A DNA stretch of 64,000 nucleotides from Metarhizium brunneum (Eukaryota > Ascomycota > Sordariomycetes > Hypocreales > Clavicipitaceae), in NCBI RefSeq assembly GCF_013426205.1, contig NC_089422.1:6076001-6140000 (forward strand), written 5' to 3'. A program made the position numbers and the translations under genes. Positions 10,059-21,246 of the stretch are shown piece after piece; within the stretch, counting starts at the first letter, position 1; every line of letters starts with the position of its first letter. The notes under the pieces were generated by a model. It saw only the letters and a program-made list of their open reading frames with translations. It searched no databases and was not told where the DNA came from.

Positions 10059-12065
10059 ATGGCAGCCCTCCAACAAGCCGGCGGCGGCGCCAGTCAAGCC
10101 CAACGAGCGCCCCCGGCGTTGACCAACACCGTCATCTCGTACCTGAAGACCATTTTCGAATCCCACGCGGATGCGGATGGCAGATGGACTCTTGGCCAGA
10201 TTGCGCGCTTTATTCAGCAAGTCCAGAAAAACAGCGACAAGACCACAGCCGCCGCCAAGTTGCTACAGAGCACAGAAATTGACCTCAGCGCATTCCTGCA
10301 GTACATGACTTCTGAAGACAGCAATATAACAGAGCCCTGGAACCAAAGCGACTTGTCCTGGCCTCTTTCCAGCTACTTTATCAGTTCCAGCCACAACACA
10401 TACTTGTCGGGGAACCAACTGTACAGCGATAGCACAACCGACGCCTACACCAATGTGCTTTTGCGGGGATGTCGCTGCGTTGAGATTGACGTTTGGGATG
10501 GCGACGAGTCAGACTTGTCCGCCAGCTCTACCGAGAGTTCAGCTGATGAAAAGGCCGACGATGAGGCTGTGCCAACCAAATCGAAACGCCAGGGCACATT
10601 CGACAGGCTGAGGCAGAGGATACCGGATAGCCTGACGTCCAAGCTGGAAAAGACCAGTTTGGCCAAAACCCGCGAACTAAAACACACTGGAAAACACAAC
10701 ACGGACACAGCGAACGGTGCACCGCCCGATGGCGACTCCAAGATTGTGCCAGAAGTCGCCCTTGTCGAGCCTCGTGTACTGCATGGCTATACCCTGACCA
10801 AGGAAGTTTCCTTTCGGGATGTGTGCAATGCCATTCGGGACAGCGCCTTCACAGTGTCAGACCTGCCGCTGATTATCAGTCTCGAAGTCCACTGCGGTGC
10901 CGAGCAACAGCTCATGATGGCCAACATCATGAAGGAAGTCTGGAGCGGCATGCTAGTCACCGAGGATGAGATCAAACCAGGCCTGCTGCCAAGCCCCGAG
11001 GACTTGAAGCGAAAGATCCTCATCAAGGTCAAATACGCACCGCCGGACACGCCTGCAGCAGAGCCCGACAGCAGCGCCGAGGACGACAGCTCGCCGGCTG
11101 AAGCAGCGCCACCCAAGAAGCCATCCAAAGTGGTACAAGCACTGAGCAAGTTGGGCATCTACACCCGAGCCGTTTCGTTCAAGACGTGGACACAGCCCGA
11201 GGCCAGCATGCCGACACACATCTTCTCCCTGGCCGAAAAGAAGTTCATCGAACATCGCGAGAAGCACGCCCAAGCGCTCTTTGACCACAACAGAGACTAC
11301 CTTCTGCGGGCTTACCCTTCTGGCCTCCGCATCACGTCATCAAACATGATGCCCACTGTGTTCTGGGGATCAGGAGCCCAAGTCGTCGCTTTGAACTGGC
11401 AGCAAACGGATGAGGGCATGATGCTCAACGAGGGCATGTTTGCTGGGACGTGCGGATACGTGCTCAAGCCCGAAGGTAAACCACATCAACCCCCCCTTTT
11501 TCTATCCTCCCCAGCTCTGCTAACACCCACACAAGGCTACCGTCCCAACTTAAAGTCCAAACCCACCCTTAACAAAATCACATACAAGACGCTAAATCTA
11601 TCACTCACCTTCCTCGCCGCCCAGTCCATCCCCCTCCCCCACGGCGACAAATCCGACAAGAAATTCCACCCCTACGTCAAGACGGAGCTGCACGTCGATG
11701 CGTGTAACGCCCCGGCCCACGGCCGCCCAGGTTCGTCCGAAAGCCTGGACACTGATGTCCGGCACAAGGCTCGCACAAAGACCCACAAGGGGACCGACGT
11801 TGATCTCGGCAGGCAGCAAGTCTCGTTCAACGGCATTGACGGGCTAGTCGAGGAGTTGACGTTTGTGCGCTTCACGGTGCGAGATGATGAGCTGGGGAGA
11901 GATGATCTTGCGGCTTGGGCGTGCGTACGGCTGGACCGTCTGGGACAGGGGTATAGGTTCATCCATTTGATAGATTCCAAGGGGCACTTGACGAATGGTA
12001 CGATTCTCGTCAAGGTGGAAAAGACGCTGGTGGAGGAGAAGCCTGATGGGAAAGAAGGTGCATGA
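10059..12065 (+). CDS. PLC1: phosphoinositide-specific phospholipase C (delta type)
   Basis: Exons 10059-11475 and 11536-12065 give 648 aa; the start is the first ATG in frame. The enzyme hydrolyses PI(4,5)P2 to diacylglycerol and IP3 and is calcium dependent. Domain order: a degenerate EF-hand region (about residues 20-75), the X domain beginning near 99 with catalytic His in SSSHNTYLSG (about 111) and a second His in VLHGYTLTKEVSF (about 241), an acidic/basic linker, the Y domain from KLGIYTRAVSFKTW (about 364), and a C2 domain from about 490. The X domain carries a roughly 90-residue Ser/Lys-rich insertion between EIDVWDG and VLHG. The intron (11476-11535) is 60 nt, stop-free and in frame, so an uninterrupted frame also exists; removing it restores VLKPEGYRPN, the conserved Y-C2 junction. 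A CTAAC branch site is present. Confidence 0.92.
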   Translation: MAALQQAGGGASQAQRAPPALTNTVISYLKTIFESHADADGRWTLGQIARFIQQVQKNSDKTTAAAKLLQSTEIDLSAFLQYMTSEDSNITEPWNQSDLSWPLSSYFISSSHNTYLSGNQLYSDSTTDAYTNVLLRGCRCVEIDVWDGDESDLSASSTESSADEKADDEAVPTKSKRQGTFDRLRQRIPDSLTSKLEKTSLAKTRELKHTGKHNTDTANGAPPDGDSKIVPEVALVEPRVLHGYTLTKEVSFRDVCNAIRDSAFTVSDLPLIISLEVHCGAEQQLMMANIMKEVWSGMLVTEDEIKPGLLPSPEDLKRKILIKVKYAPPDTPAAEPDSSAEDDSSPAEAAPPKKPSKVVQALSKLGIYTRAVSFKTWTQPEASMPTHIFSLAEKKFIEHREKHAQALFDHNRDYLLRAYPSGLRITSSNMMPTVFWGSGAQVVALNWQQTDEGMMLNEGMFAGTCGYVLKPEGKPHQPPLFLSSPALLTPTQGYRPNLKSKPTLNKITYKTLNLSLTFLAAQSIPLPHGDKSDKKFHPYVKTELHVDACNAPAHGRPGSSESLDTDVRHKARTKTHKGTDVDLGRQQVSFNGIDGLVEELTFVRFTVRDDELGRDDLAAWACVRLDRLGQGYRFIHLIDSKGHLTNGTILVKVEKTLVEEKPDGKEGA

Positions 12066-12602
12066 ATGACGTATCTGCATTGGCGTGGGCGTAGCATGTT
12101 TTTTCTTTTCTTTTTCCTCTACGGCGTGGTGCCGGGTTTCATGTCGGGCATTGTCGGGACAATGAATAGCAATTATGATAGCACGCTGATATATTTCTTG
12201 TTCAAAGCTCACCGTGTGTCAGGCGGCGATTGATTTATTGCCAAGGAGAACAATGGCGCAACCTGGCTGTTTACTATAGTCGGCTTGGAATCGCTCCGAA
12301 TCAGCAAAGTTGCCGTGCGTGCGAGCATGCGTGTCGATGGAAGGCTGACTCGGAATACGGCTGTTCATGTAGCACCGGGCGTCACGTCACGTCACTGCAG
12401 GCCCGCCAGACGGCACAAGTAACAAGTGTCAATTTAGAGCCGTAGCATTGAGTCACCAATCTCCGAAAAAAAAAAACCATTGAACAAATTCCACAAGTCT
12501 CTCATTCTCGAGACGGAAAAAAGAAATCATCAATTGATTCTCAGTCGCTGCATAATCACCAAAGTTCCACCTTGACCCCAGAGTCCCTTCTTATAAAATG
12601 GC
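12066..12602. other. convergent 3' region between PLC1 and the DDR48-like gene
   Basis: Downstream region of two convergent genes. No open frame worth reporting; an A-rich run occurs near 12465-12477. Confidence 0.5.
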
Positions 12603-13600
12603 CTAGTAGTCGTCGTCACGACCCTGGTTGGAACGGCCCTTGTTGCCGCCGCCAAGGACATCACTGGCCTTCTCGAGGAACTGGCCGACCTTGCTGCCGG
12701 AGCTGCTGCTGTTGTCACGGCCGCTGGAGCCGTAGCTGTCGGTGTTGTCGCTGGAGCCATAGGACGACGACTTGTTGCCGGAGCCGTAGCTGTCATTGCC
12801 GGAGGAGCCGTAGCTGTCGCTGCCTCCGGTACGGCCAGACGAGCCGTAGCTGTCGTTTCCGGAGGAGCCGTAGGACGAAGACTTGTTGCCAGAGGAGCCG
12901 TACGAGTCACTGCCTCCAGTGCGGCCAGAGGAGCCATAGCTGTCATCGTTATCACGGCCACTGCGGCCGGACGAACCGTAGCTATCGTTTCCAGAGGAGC
13001 CATATGAGTCGCTACCTCCAGTACGGCCAGAAGAGCCATAGCTGTCATTTCCAGAGGAACCGTAAGACGAAGACTTATTGCCGGAGGAACCATACGAGTC
13101 ACTGCCTCCGGTACGTCCAGACGAGCCGTAGCTGTCATTGCCGGATGAGCCAAAGCTGTTGTCGTTGTCACGGCCGCTGCTGCCGGATGAGCCATAGCTG
13201 TTATCATTGTCGCGACCACTGCGGCCAGATGAACCATAGCTATCGTTTCCAGATGAGCCATAGCTATTGTCATTGTCACGGCCACTGCGGCCAGAGGAGC
13301 CATAGCTATCGGTGTTGCCGCTAGAGCCGTAGCTGTCATTGTCACGGCGGTTAGACGAGCCCTATGGATGACTTGTTAGCAATGACTGCAGAGCTTGCGT
13401 TCGACTGCGAGGGGGTGTTCTTTTTTATTGTTCTCTTGACTTACGTAGCTGTCGTTGTTGCCGCCGTAGCTGGACTGAGAGAATTTCCCATGTTAGTATG
13501 ACCGAGTGAAGCGGGGTACCTTTGAGGTAAAGGCCAGAGTGAGCCCTTTTCACGAGAGCCGGAGATGGGAACTTACATTGTCGTTGTCGCGGTAAGACAT
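12603..13600 (-). CDS. DDR48-like Ser/Tyr/Gly/Asn repeat stress protein
   Basis: Exons 13577-13600 (MSYRDNDN), 13445-13474 (SSYGGNNDSY) and 12603-13361, all phase 0, give 270 aa. Most of the protein is repeats of the type NDSYGSSGRSGRD, GGSDSYGSSG and NKSSSYGSSG; it ends with a short non-repetitive tail (SKVGQFLEKASDVLGGG, then an acidic DDDY end). Composition and repeat resemble yeast DDR48 (flocculent-specific, DNA-damage and heat responsive) and hydrophilic stress proteins of filamentous fungi; orthology is an inference because repeats converge easily. It is probably soluble and disordered. TATATAAAG lies about 121 bases upstream. Both introns have strong donors and CTAAC branch sites. Larger frames here on either strand are out-of-frame shadows of the repeat. 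Confidence 0.72.
12650..13340. repeat. coding tandem repeat (SYGSSG units)
   Basis: Degenerate units of about 24-42 bp, each carrying the reverse complement of a SYGSSG-coding core (GAGCCGTAGCTGTC and variants), fill exon 3 of the DDR48-like gene. Such arrays change length by unequal exchange. Confidence 0.85.
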
Positions 13601-13720
13601 GATGAAAGTGACGTATAAGTTGTTTGTATGTGTAGGTTAGCTACGAATTGTGGGGTATACAGTTGGTGAGGAGCGAGGGTTTTCAGGATGGTCATAAAGA
13701 GCGAGCTGCTGGGTATTAGA

Positions 13721-13729
13721 CTTTATATA
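13721..13729 (-). promoter_or_regulatory. TATA box of the DDR48-like gene
   Basis: TATATAAAG on the minus strand, about 121 bases upstream of the ATG at 13600. Confidence 0.6.
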
Positions 13730-16350
13730 CGGGGACATGTGAGAGAGACACCCACGTCTTGCATCATATCCGCCTCTTCTCACTCATCCACATCTCCAGG
13801 CATGCAATGTGAATGCAAGCTAGCTCGAGTCCGATCTCGAGCTCCTGGATCGACGAATGCGCAACTCTCCACGGCCCCATGTTGCTACGCCACACCCACA
13901 GATCCCCTCCCTCGGGACCCTTTCGGGCTCACAGCCACCATGGGCACCGAAACAAGTAACCATGGCCTGGTTCAGCTGAATGGTGCTTCAGCTTGTCCAC
14001 GGCAAAGCCGTAGTCATGGACCAGTCCCACAAATGAGCAGACCCCCGCCTGCAGCCAGGAGCTTTGGAAATCGAAGCCGGCATAGCTATCCGTGTATTTA
14101 GTGACTTGGCGGTACCTTTCACCCCAAGGAGATTAGAGGCATGTTTATGGTACTTCTTACTTCATATCAGGGACAGCCTCTACGATTTTGGGTATTTGAA
14201 CCCAAATTTTCTCCGTGGCAGGGCCTGCCATGCCACGAAATGTACTCCTATCGTCGTTTCTTCATGCAAGATTCATTATGGCATGTCGCCTCGGAAGTCC
14301 GTAGAACTCGTGCAGTAAAGAAAAAAGGATGTCAGGCTTGTGATGGCGGGCAGATCAGCGGCTAGAACTTGGATGAGGGGGTTTGGGAAGACGCCATGGC
14401 TCGTCATCACGACAGAGAAAGATGTTCCATGTGCTAATTACTCCCTGCTCCTTATCCGAAGCTGTGGAAAAGAGGAAGGAGCTACCCTGCCTTGGCGGGG
14501 TAACCATTGGTTGGTTCGTAGGTGGGGAGTTTCGGAAGGAACCAGTTTGTTGAACTCAGAAAAGGCCTCCAAATACGTATCTCTCATCGGCCAACCATCA
14601 AGCAACAATCAACCAAGGACATGTCGACACCATCATGCCCCTTACCACGTCATCCCCCGTGTTTCCGGAAATCCGGGACTCTGGAAGCTGGCCGAGGCCA
14701 AATATCCCAGATTGCGGCGACAATTGGAGCATGCTACACAGGAAGTTTGTGGCGGTACACTGGTGCCACCGATGAATATACCAAGCAGCATCAGCAACCA
14801 ACAAACGTGGCATGTTGCAGGACAAAACTACTGCGCCTTGACAAGGTCCAGTGTGGAATGCCTCACAGGCGCCTATGCATGGTCCGTTTTACTGCATGAA
14901 CGGCTCCTGTTGATGGCGATACATGGCACTCTAGTACCAATGGGACACAAATGCTAACTTGCCAAGTACATACATATTACCTTGGTACCTGCTCACCAAG
15001 CGCGAACCCCCTCTGTGGTCCACTTGATTGGCGTCGCTGGGCCCCTTCGCCGGCTAAACCGGGAGTATGTCCTTTACTTATTGGTCTGTTTTTGATAGCG
15101 AGGGGTCCAAAACAAGCCGCAGAAAGAAAAAGGAAATCTGTGGTTGGAATGAAATGATGTAGCTTTGCCAAAAGTCAGAGGAGGGGTTTGAGGGGTGTCC
15201 TCCCCGCTTCTAGCTTCAAGTTGCAGGGAAGAGACGAGACGAGAGGATGCAAATAACCCGCTGCTGCCGCTGTTACACTTCCAGGAGCTCTCGTGAACCT
15301 GGATCAAGTGGTCAGGCGTGTAACAATGAGCACGTACGTATAGACAAGCGAGCGGGGCATGACTCGAGATCAAGCTGGGCAGCTGGGACACGAAGCATCA
15401 ACCACCAACCATCAAGGTACAGCGTCTTCAGCGATTCAACGCCGTGCTTGCCAATATCTTATCATGGTGTGGTGGGTGGAAGCTTGACGCCAATATCGAT
15501 GGATGCCGTGTCAGCACAACGAGGCCGCGATGATGATGTAACACGTCCACTGGCACTACTTGTCGCAAACTCAACGCGCGCCATGGAAATTGAGCGTGGT
15601 GCGACAGCCTAGATCGGAAATTGCCGGCGAATTCGGCCATGACGATTTCAGGTGCGAGGGTGGATGTCGTGATACATCTCTCGGACACACATGCTGAGCT
15701 TGCTGGGCAAAGACTAGCCACCCTGAAGTCGTGCAGTTTTGACATGAACACATCAAAAAACACCAGTACCCGCAAATATACAACGACTTCTGCATTTCTG
15801 CTTGAATTATCGACCATATTTAGTTGGGGGAGGGGGCAATGATGCGCCTGAATAGCGAGAAAAAGTGCGAGGCGGGCAATTCCAATCCGTGGAGATGGTG
15901 ACCGACACCAAGCTGAAGCCGCACGACGCAACCTAATCCCTTTATGAGAAACCGCATTGAAAAAGTATTTGCTGACCAAGCCCCTTGTACAGTGAATTTT
16001 TGGAGTATTTTTCTGCATATTGAAGTAGGAAAGATTCCCCAGAATGCTCTCGCTATTGGACTTTTTCGGTAACCGACGGGTCACTATCGTGCATGAAGGC
16101 AGCTTTTCGCGACCACTGCGAGCTTGCGTCAATTGATGGCAAAACAAAATAAAAGAAGGGTTGGTGATGATAGGTTTATCTTCGACAAGTATGTCGTGGT
16201 AATTCCAAGCTCATGGCCGGCGAAGTCTGTTTGCCAGCTGGCGAAGCTGTCAGCTGGCAATAATGCGATGGCTGTTTAAACATATCCCTTTAACGCCTGT
16301 TTCTCTTCACGCTTCCATCTTCTCGGGGCACCCTGCTCAATAAACCAGCA
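13730..16350. other. 2.6 kb without a supported gene
   Basis: Several open frames of 120-240 codons occur (for example 14340-14957 plus, 15428-16147 minus) but none shows a domain, sensible composition or splice-supported extension. The left end carries the DDR48-like promoter. Nothing else recognised. Confidence 0.5.
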
Positions 16351-17330
16351 ATGCAAAATCAAGCCAACCGAGGACTTCAAAGAGAGGCTATCAGTGCCCC
16401 TGGCGCAAAGAAGATGGCAATGTCCCCTCCATGGTCGCCTGACCAGGATGAAGTCGGCCGGTCGTGGAAGGAGTCTGTCAAGTGTCGTGACCACTACTTT
16501 TCCGGTAACCTGGATGATGTTGATGGTAGTTTGACGGTCTCTAGGCGGCCCATGATGGATGCTTATTGCCTCTTCTTTCTTGGAATCGGAGGGCGAAACA
16601 CGGTACAGGAATTGCGCAAGGCCGCAGAGAAGCGCACCGGCGACATGTATATCCGCCGCGGATTTAATGCCGTATATCATGAGGAGTTTGAGTTTTTCGT
16701 GGACAAACTCACTTGGGAAAAATATTGTCAGTACTATTTGTACTTTGAAAGAGCGTCATGCGCTTTCTTGACGCGGCTAACTTTGAACTTGTAGTTGGAC
16801 GTTGGGGTGAAACAAGAAAGGTTCGGTGGCCGTGGCCAACGACTGTGAACAGTCTGAAAGCTGGAGGACTCTCACTCACTTACGACCGACTGCTAGAGGC
16901 CAGCCGACAAGACAACCCGAGTGTATCATTGTCAACACCTATGGAACAAAGCATAGCTTCGGAGAAGGCCAATACCCCCCAAATTGAGACTCAACCCAAA
17001 AGGCATCGTCTTTCATCCCGTAAAAGACACAGGGTTCCAACTTCGTCGGAAGAAGCCGGTAGCAGCAACACAGGCAGTGGACAGATTGCTCCAGCTGATG
17101 ATCTTCTCGCGCAAGTATCATACCAAAAGCTCGAAGAGAGTCTCGCCAGTATAAATGCTCGACTACTTCAAATCGAGGCATACCCCAAAGACAGCAGACC
17201 GTCTTCATCCAGACATACGATTCCATCTGCCCCTGAGGATGTACGAAGAATCATGTGTGATGAAGGTTATCCCGAGCTTATAGAGTACCTTGTTGAGGTC
17301 GAGAAGCGACGAAAGAAACCGGCAAAGTAG
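16351..17330 (+). CDS. hypothetical protein, possible nuclear
   Basis: Exons 16351-16726 and 16795-17330 give 303 aa. The intron (68 nt) has a GTCAGT donor, a GGCTAAC branch site and a TAG acceptor, and joins the two frames exactly. I do not recognise the family. The first 150 residues look globular (ending near GRWGETRKVRWPWP), the middle is Ser/Thr/Gln-rich with a basic cluster (KRHRLSSRKRHRV, about 210-225) that could be a nuclear localisation signal, and a short helical segment (QVSYQKLEESLASINARL) follows. It sits alone in a gene-poor stretch. The splice fit supports a real gene; an additional upstream exon is not excluded. Confidence 0.58.
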
Positions 17331-18840
17331 AACAAGTCTCGCCCTATCCCCCAAAACCTGAGCAAAGAAGACATTTTTTTTATGACCTGGATAGTTTGGA
17401 GTCGAAGAATCAAGGAGAAGAGTCCAGTTCAAACGAACGCGGAGGGGCTGATACGAGACGATGGTGTTTCAAGTATCGTCATTTCATTCTACGAGACGTT
17501 CGATTCGTCAGATTACTTGATTGATTTCAAGCTCTGACGATCTATTTGGTCCGTCGACCGAATATTCTCACAACCACCGGATTTGAGTGGTTTTCTTTAT
17601 CACAGAAAGCATACAGGAGGATGCAGGCCTTTCAATACATCAACACACACACATACACAAAAAGAAAAAAACAAAGCCCTTTAGAAGGCCATCGACACCA
17701 TACCACTTATGCTCACATTCACAATCTTGGCCTTTGCGAACTTCTACTGTTAACAGCCGATAAAACAGTTGCATACGAGCGATCACGGTAGCATTGTGAA
17801 GTTTATTTGGACAAAAAGCTCTAGGGTAAATGGAAAAGGAGGTGAGATAAAGAATGGATACCGTTAAAAGATAGATCAGTCAGACGGCACTTTATATTGT
17901 AGGAACTTACCATTTACTTGTACGGATTCAACTAGACAGATAAACATCCCAGGACGCATTCTACTCATGCCGAAAAAAAAAAGTGACCATCCCCCTTCAG
18001 GCTAGAAGTGATTCCAAAGAAAACAAAGGCCTGCCAGATGTTAGCCTGACCAGCATCAACACATCTCAAGATGGTACCTGCGAACGTATCCTCGAGTAGT
18101 CATCAAGCTTGGCCACGAAACCATGCCCCGCTACAACTGACTGCGACATCTGACGCCGCGCATGTCAGATTCTCTACTACGGCTGGGGATGGGGAGAAAA
18201 CAAACAACGTAGAATAACCCGCAGTGTTTCATAACGCAACGTGCGACTCGCCCATTCGCAGCAATACGTTTCGACAGAGGTATCTACCCAACAGCAGTTT
18301 GCCACAAAGCACATCATCTAGAACAGTTCCATAAGCACCGTTCACCAGCCCAGAATCTAACCATCTGTACATGAGAAACCGAGCCCTGATTGGGAACCAG
18401 CAGAGGAATATTGACGCCGTGCTACCTAACGACCGCATGAGACACGCTAAAACTAGGATCAATATTCACGCTACTTTCGGAAGAACTTAAGGAGAGTAAA
18501 CTTGCTACTCATCCGAGTATACAACAATTAATAAGTGTCGTTACATACATGATCCTAGTAGTGGTGCGTTGTGCGTCCACCAAGTGATGTACGCAGAGTG
18601 AGGGTTGTCACGAAAGATCCCATTAGCTCCAGCATTAGCCTATACAATACACAATTTGGCTGCTTTGCCGATATCCTCCACAACGTGACTGGTATTCTGA
18701 CACGGTCTATGGGGAGAGTGTAAGGCCTGCATAGGCTTCGCAGGGACAGCTATTTGACGTCAACGCTGCACGTGGCCTACAATACATGAAATCAGGCCTG
18801 ATTTAATCCTGTAATATACGTAAATTCTTTCCAATACCAT
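17331..18840. other. 1.5 kb without a supported gene
   Basis: Contains the 3' side of the orphan gene at 16351 and the 3' side of PEX8. Only short open frames; no RNA gene or repeat recognised. Confidence 0.5.
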
Positions 18841-20895
18841 CTACAACCGACTCGTCGTGTCCTTGCCCAACGCACCGCTCATCAAGGGCGGTTCAGGAGC
18901 GCCCCCAAACAACACCAACTCCCTGCCTCCCTTTGTCCCCCACCACGCCACCCCAATCGTTGATCTCTCCACGTCCATTTCTCCGTTCACGAGCACATCC
19001 CAGAATCTCTTCTTAACCGGCAGTCTCAGCCGAGGATCCTCAATCTCGTTCATGGCCTGGGCAGTTATTGCCAACCACTCCTCTACCAGTGGCAGAGGCA
19101 GGAACGGCAAAGAATCCACAAGCGTCATAACAAGGGCGCTTTGCTCTGAAAGCGGCTCCTCCCTGGTCTCCTCGAGTGCGCGTGACACAGCGTCCGGGGA
19201 GGCGGGTAGCAGCGTCGTGCTGGCGGTCTTGGTGTTTGTACGGAGCATATCCAACAGCGTTTCCGACATGTGTGGTTCCATGGCAGCGATGGGGAAAGGC
19301 GGGGAGACGATTTCCATGACGGTCTTGAAGGCTACTCTAAACTGACGGGGCGATATATGCTGAGGGAAGGAGTCGAAGACTTTGACAATGTAAAAAGGCG
19401 TAATCTTGATGGTGAGTGCGCTATGTTGGGGACACGAGAGGACGGACAGAATAGCGCTGTGGGCGGATTCGAAGATTTCCGTCTTGGATGCAGACATGGG
19501 CCCTTCTTGGGAGAGGTATGCGATTGCGGGCTTGACGATGAGCAGCTCGCATGCCTCGGTGGGGAGGGAGAGAGGCAGGTGTTCTGCCACGTTGAGATAG
19601 AATAAATCGAGATTCATTTGAAGGTTCGCCGAGGGATTGAGAATTGCGTCGGCAGGTCGAATCTCTCGAAGAAATGCCTCGGTAGCTAGGCCATCTCGGC
19701 TCAGCACGTCGATAGAAGTCATATATGAGAATGTGTATACTTGGAACGAGCTATTTCCATTGCGGCTGGAGATGAAGAAGAGGTTCCGCAAGATTTGCAA
19801 CGACCTGGAGGCGATGCTGGCAGCCAAGCCGGGCACCAACATGTGCGGATCCAGCAAACTGCGAGCAACAATGGCCTGCAGAACAGCCGTCGTGCCGAAC
19901 ATGAGCTTCCTGAAGACTTGCCATAGCAATGGCCAGGTGGTTTGCGCCGTCTCAGGACTCAAATAAGAGCTTTCAAAGGAGGCATCAATCTCGCTAAGGC
20001 GATTCTTTTGCCATGCATCGAAAACTCTGGTGGTGAAGACCAACAGCGCATCATGCGCCTGCATCACCACGGTTGTGTCGGTTGCATGCTGCACAGCAAA
20101 GGCTGCCAGCTTGGAGAGCGGGCCCATGTTCGCCATTAAAGGTTGCTTCTCCATCTGTCGCAACAGCTGGCATGAAGAGGATCGTTCGGGCCAGGAGAAG
20201 ACGTGGCCGGGCTGCAATGTGGTGTCTTGACTCACTGTTCTGAGAAACTGCGCATCGCAAAAGCCTTCCTCTCCAGTAATGGCCCAAACAGCGATCGGCA
20301 GCAACGCATCACAGTTGATCTGAGCTCGGTGAAACTCAGATAATATAGGAAACGCAAAGTTCAGCGCCGTGACAACGGACACGGCAGCCGCAGGGCCATC
20401 TTGGACATTTTCCTCTAGAGCGAGATTGGCCGCCATAACAATGGCCTGCTCCAATGTGTTGCGCAATGCTCTCGACAAAGAGTGTCGATCATATCCCTCC
20501 ATGCCCATAAGGACGCCAGTCAAGACAAGCAGGTGCTGCCATCGCCTTGACCTCTCATCGGCCCCCTTGACTACGGCTCGCGTCCATTCGTCGCATCGGA
20601 GACCTCCACCGTCAGAACGGCCTTCTGGTTTGGAGCCCTCGAGTTGGTTATCGCGTACACGAACAGCCGCGGTGTGATAGACGCTGATTATTCGTATTGC
20701 GGTTTTCGCTCCGTCGTTTCGGTGCCAGATGGCTGGGGCTGTGAGAAGCTGGGAGGTAAGGACCCCGAGGTTGAGCGGGTTGGAGAGCTGGGTGAGCAGA
20801 TGGGTGGTGCTGCCAATGATTTGGTCCGTCTTGGCAGCATCGTGGACGTCCTGGTAATACTGCAGGACGGTATTGAGGAGTCTATCGGCCGGCAT
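18841..20895 (-). CDS. PEX8: peroxin 8 (Pex8), intraperoxisomal import factor
   Basis: Single exon, 684 aa, starting at the ATG at 20895 (MPADRLLNTVLQYY); the longer frame upstream begins only with TTG. Pex8 is a peripheral protein on the inner face of the peroxisomal membrane that helps release cargo from the PTS1 receptor Pex5 and links docking and RING complexes. The protein is mostly helical and Leu-rich, as in the family, and ends in Ser-Arg-Leu, a type 1 peroxisomal targeting signal, which fits the known dual targeting of Pex8. Length agrees with filamentous-fungal Pex8. The assignment rests on overall sequence recognition plus the C-terminal signal. It is divergent from the TMEM170-like gene. 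Confidence 0.82.
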   Translation of the reverse strand: MPADRLLNTVLQYYQDVHDAAKTDQIIGSTTHLLTQLSNPLNLGVLTSQLLTAPAIWHRNDGAKTAIRIISVYHTAAVRVRDNQLEGSKPEGRSDGGGLRCDEWTRAVVKGADERSRRWQHLLVLTGVLMGMEGYDRHSLSRALRNTLEQAIVMAANLALEENVQDGPAAAVSVVTALNFAFPILSEFHRAQINCDALLPIAVWAITGEEGFCDAQFLRTVSQDTTLQPGHVFSWPERSSSCQLLRQMEKQPLMANMGPLSKLAAFAVQHATDTTVVMQAHDALLVFTTRVFDAWQKNRLSEIDASFESSYLSPETAQTTWPLLWQVFRKLMFGTTAVLQAIVARSLLDPHMLVPGLAASIASRSLQILRNLFFISSRNGNSSFQVYTFSYMTSIDVLSRDGLATEAFLREIRPADAILNPSANLQMNLDLFYLNVAEHLPLSLPTEACELLIVKPAIAYLSQEGPMSASKTEIFESAHSAILSVLSCPQHSALTIKITPFYIVKVFDSFPQHISPRQFRVAFKTVMEIVSPPFPIAAMEPHMSETLLDMLRTNTKTASTTLLPASPDAVSRALEETREEPLSEQSALVMTLVDSLPFLPLPLVEEWLAITAQAMNEIEDPRLRLPVKKRFWDVLVNGEMDVERSTIGVAWWGTKGGRELVLFGGAPEPPLMSGALGKDTTSRL

Positions 20896-21246
20896 AATGA
20901 CGCAGTGGGTTGGGACTTGCCACCGCAACTCGAATCCAATGGATGGCCTGAGGGATGTGCAGAGGAGAGAGGTTGCAGATGGACGCGGCGGCCGCAGCCG
21001 AGTGGTGACAGTTGACGAGCTTTTGCCGAGGCTGAAATGACGTCCATGTCTGGGGCCGCACCTCAGGCCCGCAGTTCAAGCTCAGGAGTCAGGACCCCCT
21101 TGTTTACCCGTTCAAGCTTCATCGACGACGACTTCGCGACATCCCTTTGTCGAAACCGGGCATTCCAACCGCAATGGCCGTCTTCCAACGGCGGTAGCCG
21201 CATCGTTGTCCTCGGCAGTGTGCGCCTCGGCCTTGCGGCTGTCAAC
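20896..21246. promoter_or_regulatory. divergent promoter region PEX8 / TMEM170-like
   Basis: 351 bases between the two divergent starts. An in-frame ATG at 21037 would extend the TMEM170-like protein by 70 residues and use up most of this space; see the gene entry. Confidence 0.45.

Noticed and set aside
12530..13345. 271-codon minus-strand frame rich in Thr, Ala and Met
   Set aside because: Out-of-frame reading of the DDR48-like repeat; the splice-supported frame explains the region.
14340..14957. 205-codon plus-strand frame
   Set aside because: No recognisable feature; a chance open frame in a gene-poor stretch is more likely.
15428..16147. 239-codon minus-strand frame
   Set aside because: No domain, mixed composition and no splice or promoter support.
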